NCBI GenBank assembly: GCA_032158295.1
Contig: CM063261.1
Coordinates: forward strand, 4,774,001 to 4,838,000
Length of the DNA stretch: 64,000 bases
DNA from: Pycnopodia helianthoides
Lineage: Eukaryota > Echinodermata > Asteroidea > Forcipulatida > Asteriidae
Direction: 5' to 3'
Made by a program: the position numbers and the translations under genes. The notes beneath the pieces were generated by a model. The model saw only the letters and a list, made by a program, of their open reading frames with translations. It did not search any database and was not told the DNA's origin. Shown in pieces: positions 33,630 to 45,066 of the stretch. Positions within the stretch are counted from its first letter, which is position 1. Each line of letters begins with the position of its first letter.

Positions 33630-34199
33630 ATTGGCGTAGTTACATGTAGGTGTTGTCATCAGGCACCACCAACCCTGGGCCTAGGGGCAACTGGTCTCAT
33701 GGTGCCTATTAGAAAACATTAATATTATGTAGAAATATGAATAATAACCACCACCCACACCAATCCACACCTTCAAAATAAATACAAAAGACTTGGTTGA
33801 TTTGACACCCTCCCCCATCCCCCTCAAGGCGGCTCCCAGGGTGCGTGCCCCCCCCCTCCAGTTCTCTACCCCTAGCTACGCCACTAAACATTCATACTGT
33901 ACTAAATTGTATGCAGTTTCTTCATTAACGTTTGGTCTTATTATCAGTCTGTATTGTCTGTAAACATTACATGTTGATTGAAACAAAGAAGATTGAAAAA
34001 TGTTGTAGCATCCCTTGTAAAATACACATTTGCGCTACGGTAACATACATGTATGTATAGTGTTACTAATCCAACCATGTCTCACCACCATACCCATCAC
34101 TGACGAAAAAGTAAGTAAAGTCTGTCCCGAACCGATGGCTCTTAAGTCCGGTGTTAGTATCCGGTTTCATTGACATTTTAAACGACTGAGAATTTTCCA

Positions 34200-34378
34200 T
34201 TCCCCAGCTCTCAACGGTACCCCATTTGTACTCCTGGCTGGAGAGAAGCAATAATGAAAAGTGCCTTGCTCAAGTACACAAGTGTCATGACTAAACAGGC
34301 CAGGATTCGAACCTACAATTTTTTGTAAATTACAGAACTTGAGGTCCACCTCCCTAAACCGCTCAGCCACGACACCCC
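34200..34378 (-). repeat. SINE-3, tRNA-derived, inverted
   Basis: On the minus strand: GTGGCTGAGCGGTTTAGGGA (box A), GGTTCGAATCCTGG (box B), CACTTGTGTACTTGAGCAAG, GCACTTTTC, then TCCAGCCAGGAGTACAAATG. A second copy at 39632 is interrupted by MITE-A. Confidence 0.75.
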
Positions 34379-35366
34379 CACATTATTGCAACGCTAATAA
34401 AAAAGATCTACTTCTAAATCACCCCCCCCCCTCCCCCTATAAATCAATGTTGTCTGACAAGTCTTCTAAGCCCAAATTAATTAGGTACACGTACTGAGGT
34501 ATCACAGGCACATGTCATGATTTGGCCGGTATGTCAATTACCATAAAAACAATGTGGGAGAATGTGTGACCGTGTTTATCACATGGTTTATCATAGATTC
34601 GTGCAGGGTTCTTCCCAGAACTGTGGGGCATTCTAGAGCCAAATTTTTGAAGTTTGGCCAAAGCACATTGACTTGAAACGAGGTCCCCGGGAATGTTTTC
34701 TACTTGGTGTTTATCTTGGTTTTTAAAAGCCCTAACTGTGCAATCTGCAGCATTCTAAATGGTCTCATCTTGATAAGTTTTGTTAATTTGATCATAGCTT
34801 GTTAAAAATATATGTTTCGTTTGTTTGCATATCGGCCAAAATTTGTGTGTATTGGCACGCAATTCATGTGTGCATCGGCCCGATATGTGGCTTGTGTTTC
34901 ACACGAGCTCCATGGTATGAGTTACTTTGGCATTATATCTAATCTCTCAAATTAAACAGGACAATTTACACAACGGCTGAACTATATTAGGTACATTTTG
35001 ATTGACTTTAAGACTAGTGCCTGCTAAATAAAACCCATTTCATCGGTTTTAATGTGTACATGCGTACATCAAAGTAAACTATGTACACTTGCGCTAGTGC
35101 ATCTTGTAGCATGCTTCCTTTGATTTGAAAAAAAGTAAAATTACCAATGTAAATTAAACCATTAAAAAAAAGGAAAACTACCAATGCAAATAAACCATTA
35201 CAAAAAGAAAATAATAGTACTAAAGGTTTCCAACTGACCTCAGCAAAGCTCGAGCTCAAACTGCAATTTGGACTCTGAAGAAACCAACATTGTACCACAA
35301 AACTTGATTTATAAGTCACTAGCCATGCAAGCAACCCCAGTCAAGTGCGCTGCAAAAATTACTTCA

Positions 35367-35468
35367 GTTTTACCCAACACCAACGTGTGATAAGCATTGT
35401 GGGTTGGATTCGAACCCAGGACCCCCACATTCTAGTCCCAACTACTAGACCAACGAGGGTGCCCGGTG
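35367..35468 (-). repeat. SINE-1-like, inverted
   Basis: On the minus strand: GGTCTAGTAGTTGGGACTAG, GGTTCGAATCCAACCC (box B), then TGCTTATCACACGTTGGTGT and GGGTAAAACTG. The middle of the SINE-1 body is absent. Confidence 0.65.
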
Positions 35469-35551
35469 GCCATATCAACCTATGCACTTCGCGAGGATAA
35501 AGAATATTATTTTGATTTTACCCGATGCATTACTGTGTGATAGGCACTTTA

Positions 35552-36028
35552 GGCCGAGTAAAAAAGAGAAACATGTTTAGCGTCCGGGTTTCTAAAAACA
35601 AAAGGAAGGAGGGGCTTTTTATTTTTTATTTTAAGATGGCCGCCATTCTTTTTTAAATTTCAAATATCCATTGTTTTTTCTACTGTTCAAACACACAATA
35701 CATAAAAGAAACATGTTGGACAAGACATTGAACATGTCCGGACTTTTTCAAAAAGAGGAGGAAACAGGGCGCTACTATTTTTCACATTTTTTGCTATTTT
35801 TTCCAAGATGGCCGCCATGCTAAATATGGCTTGCCAAGGTATATTTATACACAGATTTTGTGCTATTTAGTGTACTGATGCAATGTATGACAAAACAAAT
35901 GATTTGTATCATTTTAGTCAAATTTTTCCTCATTTTTTTTTAATAGTAAATAGTTTTTTTTAAAAGGAGGCGGCGGCCAAAAAGGAGGCGGGCGGGGACG
36001 CTTAACATGTTTGTTTTTTTACTCGGCC
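35552..36028. mobile_element. MITE-L, TTA target duplication
   Basis: TTA|GGCCGAGTAAAAAAGAGAAA and TTTTTTTACTCGGCC|TTA are matching ends. Both ends also share AACATGTTTAGCGTCC / GGACGCTTAACATGTT. Inside, AAGATGGCCGCCAT occurs twice (about 35634 and 35806). Non-coding; Harbinger-like by target site. Confidence 0.8.
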
Positions 36029-36747
36029 TTATACTTAGTGCTTCTCTGGTGACCACTTCTCACAAATCAGTGTAGAATAAAATCATAAATATTAATAATG
36101 TTCTTTTTCCCCAAATGCAATTATTACATACACTTCTTACATTTTTATTTCCATTTATTTGTAAAGAATTTTCATGCTGTATAATTGTCAGAGTGTAAAG
36201 AAAATTTAACTTTTGTTTAAAACCCTTTCCTCACCATAGGAGACTCAAGTTGGCTGCACTCACAGTCACTCTTCCTTCCCATTGGCACAATAGTCAACCC
36301 TGATCCCATACAAAAAAAGCACTCAAGCCCGAACACCTGGCCTTTGATAATGTACTACAAAGCTGTAGTTTTGTGTACAATGTTCATTGTCCATCATAGC
36401 CAAGTTTACAATGGTTGGAAAGAGATGGCTCAGATCTTTCAAATGGTGGACGAATAAAAACTGGATCCGAAATGCTAAACACCTAGGGAGTGTCTTCTGT
36501 TTGCGTAAAGTGGTTGAATTTACAGATCACACTTGGGGGGGGAAAAACAGTCAGGAATTTAGACATTTTTTGACCGATCTCAATGATTTTTTTAATCATG
36601 TGAAAGGGACTTCAATAATCAAGCCATGTTTTAAAACTTATTTTGCTCTAAAATAAAAAATCTTCCGGGTGATAATAGAGTTCGTAAAATTGGCCTCTGA
36701 ACAAACACTTTGTGTTATATAAGAATATGCGCTTCACGCTTTAGTGT

Positions 36748-37144
36748 TTAAAGGTGCTGCATACGTTTGGTAATTGGAGCCTAGTGATTGTGTTAATCCT
36801 ATATAAATGTAGGTACATACAATAAAACTAACCTGTGAAAATTTCACTTCAAAAGGTAGATGCGTTTTTGAGATATCACCAAAAAACCGGAGCGAATATT
36901 TCCATGCAGGAAGAATATTCCCCATAGGAATACACAGTCTGAGAAGTGTTTCTGACAGAAATGCTTCTCAGATTCAAATTTTTGGGAATAAAAAGTGATA
37001 TATTTTCCATAACCGTAGTACTTCGAAGTGAAAAGTTTCTCAAAATTCATTATACTACCAAAAGCGTTGTACTTCTTACCAAGTAAGTTTTTATTGCCAT
37101 TAACTTTCAGAGTCATTACCAAAATATGTGTACTGTGCCTTTAA
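36748..37144 (-). mobile_element. MITE-C, copy 3, inverted
   Basis: TTAAAGGTGCTGCATACGTT opens it and GTGTACTGTGCCTTTAA closes it; the interior is the reverse complement of copy 1 (TTAATCCTATATAAATGTAG, AAAACTAACCTGTGAAAATT). Confidence 0.85.
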
Positions 37145-37374
37145 ACAAATTGATCACCAGCGGTTGCTTACTTGTATGTCAAAATAATGATGCAATGAGT
37201 GGATAAGTAAATAAAAGCTAATTTTTACGTTGAAGCGCTGTCCTTAGTTTTATTTAACTATTGACTGAATTCAAGTGATTATGACTTCACAAGAATTAAA
37301 TTAAAAACGGATGAGTCACAATTGTTGCTGGTTGGTTTAAACAAACAAACAAACAGGCGACAAGCCCAGTGGGC

Positions 37375-37780
37375 TGGGCCCAATTAAATAGAGCTGCCTA
37401 AAGGCAGTGGATACTTTTTGGTAATTACTCAAGAAATACATTGCCATAAAAAAACTTACTTGGTAAGGAGCACCTGCAAGCACCTGAAAGCTGCTGGTAG
37501 TTAAAAAACATGTGAGAAATGACTCCCTCTGAAGTAATGATGTTTTTGAGAAAGAGGTAGTTTCTCACTACAATATTTGAATCTGAGAATGAAGCCTTTC
37601 TCAGCATTGAATGCACACAATTCTATGCAATAAGGGTGTTTTTTCTTGCATTATTTTCTCGCAACTTCGATGGCCAACTGAGCCAAAATTTACACAGGCT
37701 TGTTATTTTATGCATGTTGAGATAAACCAAGTAAAGATACTAGTCTTCGACAATTACCAAAAGTATATCCTGCCTTTCAA
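37375..37780 (+). mobile_element. MITE-B, copy 2, in a MITE-G stub
   Basis: MITE-G's left end (GGGCCCAATTAAATAGAGCT, GCC) runs to 37397, where MITE-B begins at its AAGGCAGTGGATAC end, at the place where intact MITE-G reads GCTTAAGC. MITE-B ends TATATCCTGCCTTTCAA at 37780, with the TTAA flanks mutated. The rest of MITE-G is not found beyond. Confidence 0.65.
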
Positions 37781-38689
37781 GAGTGGTGATACATTTTTGC
37801 ACATCTAAAGCTGATTTATTAAAAAAATAATAATTAAGGGAGGAAATTACAATTTTCAAATGTGCCCTTTTGGTTTTAGCCTTCTGCAGTGATAGCACAT
37901 AATATACCACATAATAATACTGAATGGTTGTTTTGCTACGTGAATCTACTTAAAGCTGATTACTTTATCAATGTACTTCCTCATTCGATGGATGGGTACA
38001 CATTGGCTACATTAGAGCACATTGGTCCATTGTGTCAACAGAATGACTTGTCATTTTTCTCTATGTTTAATCCGTGACATCCCTACGACCTTTTGTACAA
38101 AGGTCAGTGACCTTTTGTACAAAGGTCAGTGAACCCTTGTGGCAGTCCATGAGTTTGAACATTCTCACAGCGTTAAGTGCAAGTGTTGAATTTATACGCA
38201 ATGTAGAGGGAACCAACACACAAGTAATTGAAAGTACACTCTACTACACAAAACAGAAGGCGGCTTGAAAATGTACATTGTATGTGAAACTCTTGCGCTG
38301 GGACGTGTGGTTATTTAGTCGAATAAACCTTAACGAATTGAATTGAATTGAACTCATGTTTTAGTTTTATGTGCACTCTGTTTTACGCTGGGACAAAGTA
38401 ACAAGGTTTTTTTTTTCATTTTAAAATGTTATAAATTTAGCAAAATTCCAACTGTGAAACAAGATACCCTTTAATTTGTTTGTGGCTCAAAATACTGAAT
38501 TCCAAACTGCTGAAGGCATACACATGCACATACTCCAAATTGGAAACACGTTTTGTGTTTGCAGAGTTAATCATTTGTGTAGCAGGGTCTAGTACATGGG
38601 TCAGCAGATCAGGAAAGGTAACAATTTGGCACTCCAGAGAATTGATAATGGAAAGAACAGAACCTTGGAGCTGTGCCCCTCCAAAAATC
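37781..38689. other. MOB1 intron 1; retroelement-like tail
   Basis: A 22-bp tandem pair (CCTTTTGTACAAAGGTCAGT) lies near 38089-38130. At 38300-38355, GTCGAATAAACCTTAACG followed by three GAATTGAATTGA-type units looks like a non-LTR 3' tail. Confidence 0.4.
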
Positions 38690-38848
38690 AGGCCTGGAAT
38701 TTCATCTTTCAGAGGGCAAGGCCATTTTCATTTTGCAAAGGGCACTTCCATAGGAAAATCTTAAAGTCTATGGGAAACTTTTGATGGGGCACCAAGGCCA
38801 AGGCCAAGGCCAAGACCAGGGGCATTTGTGATATTCCAGGCCTGCAAA
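38690..38848. mobile_element. Repeat Q, copy 1 (AGGCCTGGAAT ends)
   Basis: Ends CAGGCCTGGAATTTCATC and GATATTCCAGGCCTG are inverted. Inside: GGGCACTTCCATAGGAAAAT, CTTAAAGTCTATGG and GGGGCACCAAGGCCAAGGCC. Copy 2 is at 44195-44366; related pieces lie at 55880-56030 and 62920-63310. Confidence 0.75.
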
Positions 38849-39049
38849 ATATTATGAGACACACTGCATTGGTTTTGTTTCTGTAAGAGCATACATGTAG
38901 CAATTTTTCTTTAGTAAAAAGGCACCTCTATGAAGGAAATGTAAGGTTGCACTGGAACAATTCAAGGGGCATCAAGGCAGTTACTAGAGGCATGGAGGCA
39001 TGGAGGCATTTGCCTCTGTTCTACTTGTAACAAAAAAAAATAGAACTAG

Positions 39050-39215
39050 CTGGTTGCAAACTGCTTACCAACCAAAATGATACAGTATAAATAAAAAACA
39101 AAACAAAATTAGTGGCCTGACGTTTCGACCCTAGCAGAGTCTTTCTCTAGGACATTTGTTTTCTTCAGCCTTCAAGAAAGACTCTGCCATGGTCGAAACA
39201 TCAGGCCACAAACTA
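39050..39215. repeat. Repeat R, copy 1
   Basis: GCAAACTGCTTACCAACCAA, GGCCTGACGTTTCGACCCTA and GCAGAGTCTTTCTC, then an inverted AAGAAAGACTCTGCCATGGT, CGAAACATCAGGCCAC. Related copies at about 54310-54452 and 56310-56390. Confidence 0.65.
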
Positions 39216-39631
39216 TTCTTTACTAATAATAAACATCGTTTTTATAGCACCAAAATCCATTCTATAAAAACGCTTCCAGGCGCCTCAGTGAAGTATCAGG
39301 CCTGTAGTACAGTTACATTCTGCTCACTATTAAAAGGAACAAAAGCATTCTCTATCTGTGGTATAAATGCTAATAAAGAGACCACCTACAAGTACTTTAT
39401 CTTTATTAGCTGAATGTAAATTACATGACTCAGACAAAAGTACTTTTCAAAACAACCTTACATTATTTACTCAACAGTTCTCCTTTTGCTTGCCTATGTA
39501 TCAATTGAAACCTAACCACACATTTGCATTTTTCACCTTTGGGGAAATCCCTTATCGCTGTTTGTCTATACTTTCATTTTGGCTAAAGTATGACAATGTT
39601 TGCTTTGTTTTTAAAATACACATCAAAAGAG

Positions 39632-40290
39632 TGTCCGGGGGGGCCAAATGGCCTACTGCACCGGACTACAGCTCTGATGGTATCAGAGTGTTGGTTCGAT
39701 TCCCGGTCATGGCACTTGTGTCCTTGAGCAAGATGCTTTCAATCATTGCTTCGTCCTTCAGATGTGTGTTGTGTATCGCACAGAAAAGAACCCAGTACAC
39801 TTATCGTTAAAAGAAACATTACAGAATTGGTTTTTGCTAACAAAACAGTTGCTGGCAGTGTAACCACTTTATGTAATCCACCATATACATAAACTGACAA
39901 ACCTGTAGAAGTTTGAGATCAATCGGCCATCTGGGTCACGAGAAAATAGTGAAAAACCGATTACACATTTGCATGAAATCATATAGGTTCAACAAAATGA
40001 ATAAAACGCTCACTGAGCGATAAACTCCAACCGGAAAATTAGTTTATTCATTTCTCATCAAATATGGCATTTCAGACAGAAATATTTCAAGGGATGTTTT
40101 CTACTATCATCATCATTAGACCGTGTAAGTTTTATGTAAATCTGTGATCAAAAAGTATATTTTACAAGTTTTTTTCTTACCAATTCTGTAATGTTCCTTT
40201 AAGAGAAGGGGTTGGCCACGGTGCTGTCGGGTTTGTGGTTAGTTGCAGATTGCGCTGTATCACCTTTTAAACCCTCACAAGGTACTATCA
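39632..40290 (+). repeat. SINE-3 split by MITE-A
   Basis: The head 39632-39806 has GGTTCGATTCCCGG (box B), CACTTGTGTCCTTGAGCAAG and CAGTACACTTATCG. It resumes after MITE-A at 40203 with GAGAAGGGGTTGGCCACGGT. The right arm is the typical continuation of this SINE type. Confidence 0.65.
39807..40202 (+). mobile_element. MITE-A, copy 2, nested in SINE-3
   Basis: TTAA at 39807-39810 and 40199-40202 flank the element, with ends AAGAAACATTACAGAATTGG and CCAATTCTGTAATGTTCCT. Very like 28051-28444 throughout. Confidence 0.9.
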
Positions 40291-40354
40291 TAAAAATGGG
40301 TCTCATGAAAAAAAAACATACATGTATCTCTGCAAACCTGTCATTAAAATAATG

Positions 40355-40460
40355 AGTAATATAGCTCAGATGGTAGAGTGCCAGCATGTTAATCCGGAGG
40401 TCATTGGTTCAAATCCTGCTCTAGTCAAGTTTTCTTTGTTCAACCCCAAATTATTTTAAA
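40355..40460 (+). repeat. SINE-2, leaderless copy
   Basis: TATAGCTCAGATGGTAGAGT, TTAATCCGGAGG, box B TTGGTTCAAATCC, then AGTTTTCTTTGTTCAACCCC. The leader upstream of the tRNA-like part is absent here. Confidence 0.75.
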
Positions 40461-41759
40461 TAATAAGCACTTGAAACGACCATAGGTTACTTTCAAGACG
40501 CAGAACTGTATATATACAGTATGCCAAAATATTTTGGGTTTTTTTTTCTAATAAAAATGTATGTTACTATTTTAAAACAATTGAGAGAAGAGTTTGTAAA
40601 CTGATGCAGACTCTCTGAGAAATGAGATTGCAGAGTTTATCCAAGACGAGCTTTCAGAGCAAAACTTATTTTAATTCTTTATGTATTTGTTTGTTCATTC
40701 ACCTATTAAATCACTTATTCATTGATTACTTATCAATTGTATATATATTTCAATTATCAATTAGTTTAGTTACAGTGTTATATTCCTATTCTTCAGGTTT
40801 CATCAGTTCTTTGAATATTTGGAGTTTGATGTGCCTTGTGCATTTTAATTTCACATCATGATAGTAATCAGTTTTCTATTTTTTCCCCTTTTCCCCCGTT
40901 TTTCCACTCATAAAAAAATGGTTGTACTCTCACTTTATATATTTCAAGCTTTTAAGTTCTATTTACAATTTTAACCTTTTATTTTTACTTTATTTTCTTG
41001 TCTGTTCTTTTTACAAAAGTTAATATCCATTTTATCTACTCTATTTGTTTTACAACCAGATGTGGGGCAGCAGGTCTACGGATCACAGTCATTGCTTTCC
41101 TTTCGTTTTCTCCAATCTGGAAGTGTTGCTGTTTTGTTTTGTATTGTTGATGACGGCTGAATAAACAATCTTACTAATGTTTGAGACAATTCCCACATTT
41201 CCTTCCTGATGATTTCACAGAAGTCCCAATGTTGTAATGGTAAACCTTCAAGGAAGTATGTTCCATGTATGATGCGATTAAGTATTCCCTATTACATGCA
41301 TTATGATACATTCTTGAAGAAAAAATGGGCTTTGACGTTTCAAATTTGATGAGAAAAAGAGAGGTTGGGCAAGCCACAGATTACAAACTTGTGATATTGA
41401 CTCAGGTGCAGATCTGCAACATAGCTCCATGGTTGGGGTGACTTTAGATTAATCTTGCAAGGGGGGCAAACCCACTCAGCACCATGTACAGCATGTATAC
41501 GGTACAACCATAGAGAAAGGGTACAACCATTGCCTTAGACTGGGCACAGATACAGTTTGTATACTTCCAAAAAATTTAACCCCATTGTCATTTAAAACAG
41601 TGTTGATTTAAGATTAGCTGATACCAAGAAAAACATGAGATAACATTAGATAGGGGAGATTCCATAATAAAGCAATGTCTTTCTGTGACCTGTGTACATG
41701 AATGGGGGAAGCATTAAAAGTTGTGATACTAACACCTAGATACAATGTTTCGTGATATA
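40461..41759. other. MOB1 intron 1, no gene recognised
   Basis: Very T-rich between 40500 and 41050. 41060-41170 ends GATGACGGCTGAATAAACAA, possibly another retroelement 3' end. Nothing else stands out. Confidence 0.45.
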
Positions 41760-42275
41760 GGCCATGTTCAGACAACGTACTAAAGTTAGACCCGAACCAG
41801 TTTAACTGTACGAGCAGCAGGGAGTGGGGAGGGGGGGGGGTGGTCGTAAAAAATAAAACTACTTTGCAATCAGACAGGCGTTCAGACAGCTCAAAGTTAA
41901 ACCTAATACAGTATATCTTCGGTTTTAAGAGGTCAAACAGCACCGTGACCCAACACAACAACATCCGCTATATTGACATAAAACCCTGCATTTACATAAA
42001 CAAGCTTGTACAAAAGATGCGCGCTTTCACAATTTATGGGGTGTTACCCAACATGTCTTGGGTCACCGGTCACCAGTGAGTACTTAAATCGGATGTAATT
42101 AATTTTATTCTGTCCAAACACCATGCGAAAAGATAAATCCGAAGTGGTTTAGCATTAAACCAACCACGCCGATTTGATTTAAAGTTTAAAGAGCATTCAG
42201 ACACACAAAGTTAAACCCGAAAGAGTAAAAACTGCCTTAAAACCGACTTTAGTACCGTGTCTGACCGACCTCTTT
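41760..42275. mobile_element. Repeat S, copy 1 (GTTCAGAC...GTGTCTGA)
   Basis: Internally repetitive: TTCAGAC-AC-ACTAAAGTTA-type and AAGTTAAACC-GA motifs appear several times in both directions, e.g. near 41770, 41890 and 42200, ending CGACTTTAGTACCGTGTCTG. Copy 2 is at 59385-59585. Confidence 0.55.
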
Positions 42276-42439
42276 AACTGGTTTTCCATATAATTACTGC
42301 TTTAAATTTAGCAGTACGGAATCCAGTCATTTTTGTTAGATTGACATCAATCAACTCAACGTCATGGTTGCTCTTTCTTTTGATGTTTATCAAAGCAAAT
42401 TTTTGTTTTTGTAATTATTTGTAAAGTGCTTAGAAAACA

Positions 42440-42480
42440 CTGTGTATGAAGCGCTATATAAATGCTGATTATTAATATTT
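42440..42480 (+). repeat. Retroelement 3'-end motif
   Basis: GAAGCGCTATATAAATGCTG followed by ATTATTAATATTTATT is a common tail of invertebrate non-LTR elements and their SINEs. Upstream body not recognised. Confidence 0.45.
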
Positions 42481-42583
42481 ATTCAATCAGATACATATAC
42501 ATCATGTAGTATACTTTGTGAGTATGTACATTGTCTATAGGCAATGAATTGTTGGAAACTATCGGCAGTCAGTTGAAAATCAC

Positions 42584-42967
42584 TTAAAGGAACATTACAG
42601 AATTGGTAATTGTAAAATATACTTTTGATCGCAGATTTACATAAACCTTACACGGTCTAATGATGATGATAGTAGAAAACATCCCTTGAAATATTTCTGT
42701 CTGAAATGCCATATTTGATGAGAAATGAATAAACTAATTTTCCGATTGGAGTTTATCGCTCAGTGAGCGTTTTATTCGTTTGTTGAACCTATATGATTTC
42801 ATGCAAATGTATAATCGGTTTTTCACTAATTTCTCGTGACCCAGATGGCCGATCGATCTCAAACTTCAACAGGTTTGTCAGTTTATGTATATGGTGGATT
42901 ACATAAAGTGCTTACACTGCCAGCAACTGTTTTGTTAGCAAAAACCAATTCTGTAATGTTCCTTTAA
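42584..42967 (-). mobile_element. MITE-A, copy 3, inverted
   Basis: TTAA flanks at 42584 and 42964; interior is the reverse complement of 28051-28444 (TTTTCCGATTGGAGTTTATC, CTTACACTGCCAGCAACTGT). Confidence 0.9.
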
Positions 42968-43052
42968 GCCAAAACAAAAAACAAGTTTTGGGTGAGAAAT
43001 TGATTGACAACTTTCCTGTCTATGAATGAGACTTTATGTTATAGCCATGTAG

Positions 43053-43414
43053 CAAAGGCACTGGACACTATTGGTAATTACTCAAAATAATTTTTAGCAT
43101 AAAAACTTACTTGGTAACGAGCAATGGAGAGCTGTTGATAGTATAAAACATTGTGAGAAACGGCTCCCTCTGAAGTAACGTTGTTTTTGAGAAAGAAGTA
43201 ATTTATTTGAATTGATTTTGAGACCTCTGAAAGCATCTGAAAGCACACAACTTCGTGTGACAACTTGGGTGTTTTTTCTTCCATTATTATCTCGCAACTT
43301 CGACAACCATTTGAGTTCAAATTTTCACAGGTTTGTTATTTTGTGCATATGTTGAGATACACCATGTGAGAAGACTGGTCTTTGACAATTACCAAAGGTG
43401 TCCAGTGTCTTTAA
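43053..43414 (+). mobile_element. MITE-B, copy 3
   Basis: CAAAGGCACTGGACACTATT at the left and GGTGTCCAGTGTCTTTAA at the right. Interior: TTACTTGGTAACGAGCAATG, CTCTGAAGTAACGTTGTTTT and TTTTCACAGGTTTGTTATTT. Confidence 0.85.
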
Positions 43415-43524
43415 GTCATTTATGAATTTTGTTTTCATACATACTGCAGATCTCTTTCTGGCCTGGCATCTCAAGGGGCAAGGCCACTTTTCAAGTGACC
43501 AAAATATTTTTAAAATGTTATTTA

Positions 43525-43677
43525 TAGGCCCTTTTTGAAACCACGGTTTAAGCTTAGGCTTGGGCTTAGGCTCCGTCAGTTATTTATAAAACGTGAGTTT
43601 TCCTTACAGGGCTTCAATTAGCAGACGGATCACAAACCAAAGCCCAAGACCCAAGCCGTAGTTTTGAAAAGGGCCAT
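43525..43677. mobile_element. MITE-H, copy 2, ATA flanks
   Basis: ATA|GGCCCTTTTTGAAACC at the left and TTTTGAAAAGGGCC|ATA at the right. Interior GGCTTGGGCTTAGGCTCCGT and AGCCCAAGACCCAAGCC form arms. Confidence 0.75.
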
Positions 43678-44194
43678 AGTGTGTAAATCACAGTAAGAAT
43701 GTGTACCCTTGCATTCAAGCAGTTCAGTTTAGTTCTACTCAATCAGTTTACTTACTGACAATCACGATACTGGAATGAATCAATTGAGGATCAAGTGCAC
43801 TAAGGTCTCCTAACAGCTATAGAGTAGATAATGCTACAGGGCAAAATTGTTCACCCTGGTCAGTCAGCGGTCCTCTGTCGACAGACAGGAATACACCACA
43901 CCTGTCATTACTTGAGTTTCAATGAATGACATTAGCAACATGTTCTGGTCAAGTGCATTGCCAGCTGCGTATTATCTCTTAAAGGTCTAAACTCTTCTAA
44001 GTATCATGCCGGATGTTAGCTACCATGACAGTCTGAGTGTTGCATCATAGAGCAAGGACTTCATCTTTAGCCATAAGCCAGGATTGGCCTTGACTGCACC
44101 AAGCACAGACTCTGCAGAGTTGTGCGTACACTTTACGTATACATAGTACAAACAATTATTTTGTATTATAATTATCTTTATTGGAGAATTCTTC

Positions 44195-44366
44195 CAGGCC
44201 TGGAATTTCATCTTTGACAAGGAAAGGCTATTTTCATTCTGCAACATGCACAAAGGGCACTTCCATTGGAAAATCTTAAAGTCTATGGCAATCTTTTGAA
44301 GGGGCACTAGGCCCAAGACCACAGGCAACAGAGGCCATGGCCTCCGTGTAATTCAAGGCCTACCAC
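44195..44366. mobile_element. Repeat Q, copy 2
   Basis: CAGGCCTGGAATTTCATCTT, CACTTCCATTGGAAAATCTT and AAAGTCTATGGCAATC, then GAGGCCATGGCCTCCGTGTA and ATTCAAGGCCTAC. Close to 38690-38848. Confidence 0.8.
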
Positions 44367-45066
44367 ACATGTATTTACTAGTTTATGTTGTGGGCTTCGA
44401 GCCCAACCTCGTTGCCATGGGTAGCACATCAAAATAATCCCTCTTGCTATGATTGAGCAAAGCATGCTGGGATAAAATGGCATCATGGTCAATTGATACA
44501 CCCATGGAAACAAGATTGTTTCAGGTCTAACTTCCTTCCAAATAAAAATTGGCTTTTCGCAATCACAGATGTGTCAGAGAAGTGAGACTGAAGACAAAAT
44601 GGTTTAGTAACTTCACTTGTCAAGTCTGATTCATTCACCGAAGGGAAGCTGAGGTGATGCTGAACACTGAAATAGTCTGTCGAAATCTTCCTGGTTGACA
44701 ACCGTACTTATTGGGGAATGTGACGGTTTAGTCGCCAACACAAACACTTATTGCACCACGGAATGTACAGCTTGGTTTCAGCCAGATTGTCAAAAACTGG
44801 TCCACAGTAGAATGTGTACATGCATAACAGATCTCTCCAAACATGGAGGGTGTATAGCACGAGGTAAGAAACAATAATTACCCGGAGCTCATTCCTAAGT
44901 CCAGTGATTTTAGTTCCGGGCTAATAAAATCACAACCAGACGGTGTCCTTATGATATCAAGTTGACATGTAATTCCTCGTAATGTTTACTTAAAGTCTGA
45001 TAAATATCTTTCAATACCATTGAGTTTTTAATTTCTCATTATAAGACAAATAAGATCAATCTTCTT

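Noticed and set aside
39367..39810. 147-codon plus-strand frame
   Set aside because: Runs into SINE-3 and starts inside repeat-rich intron DNA; composition is not protein-like.
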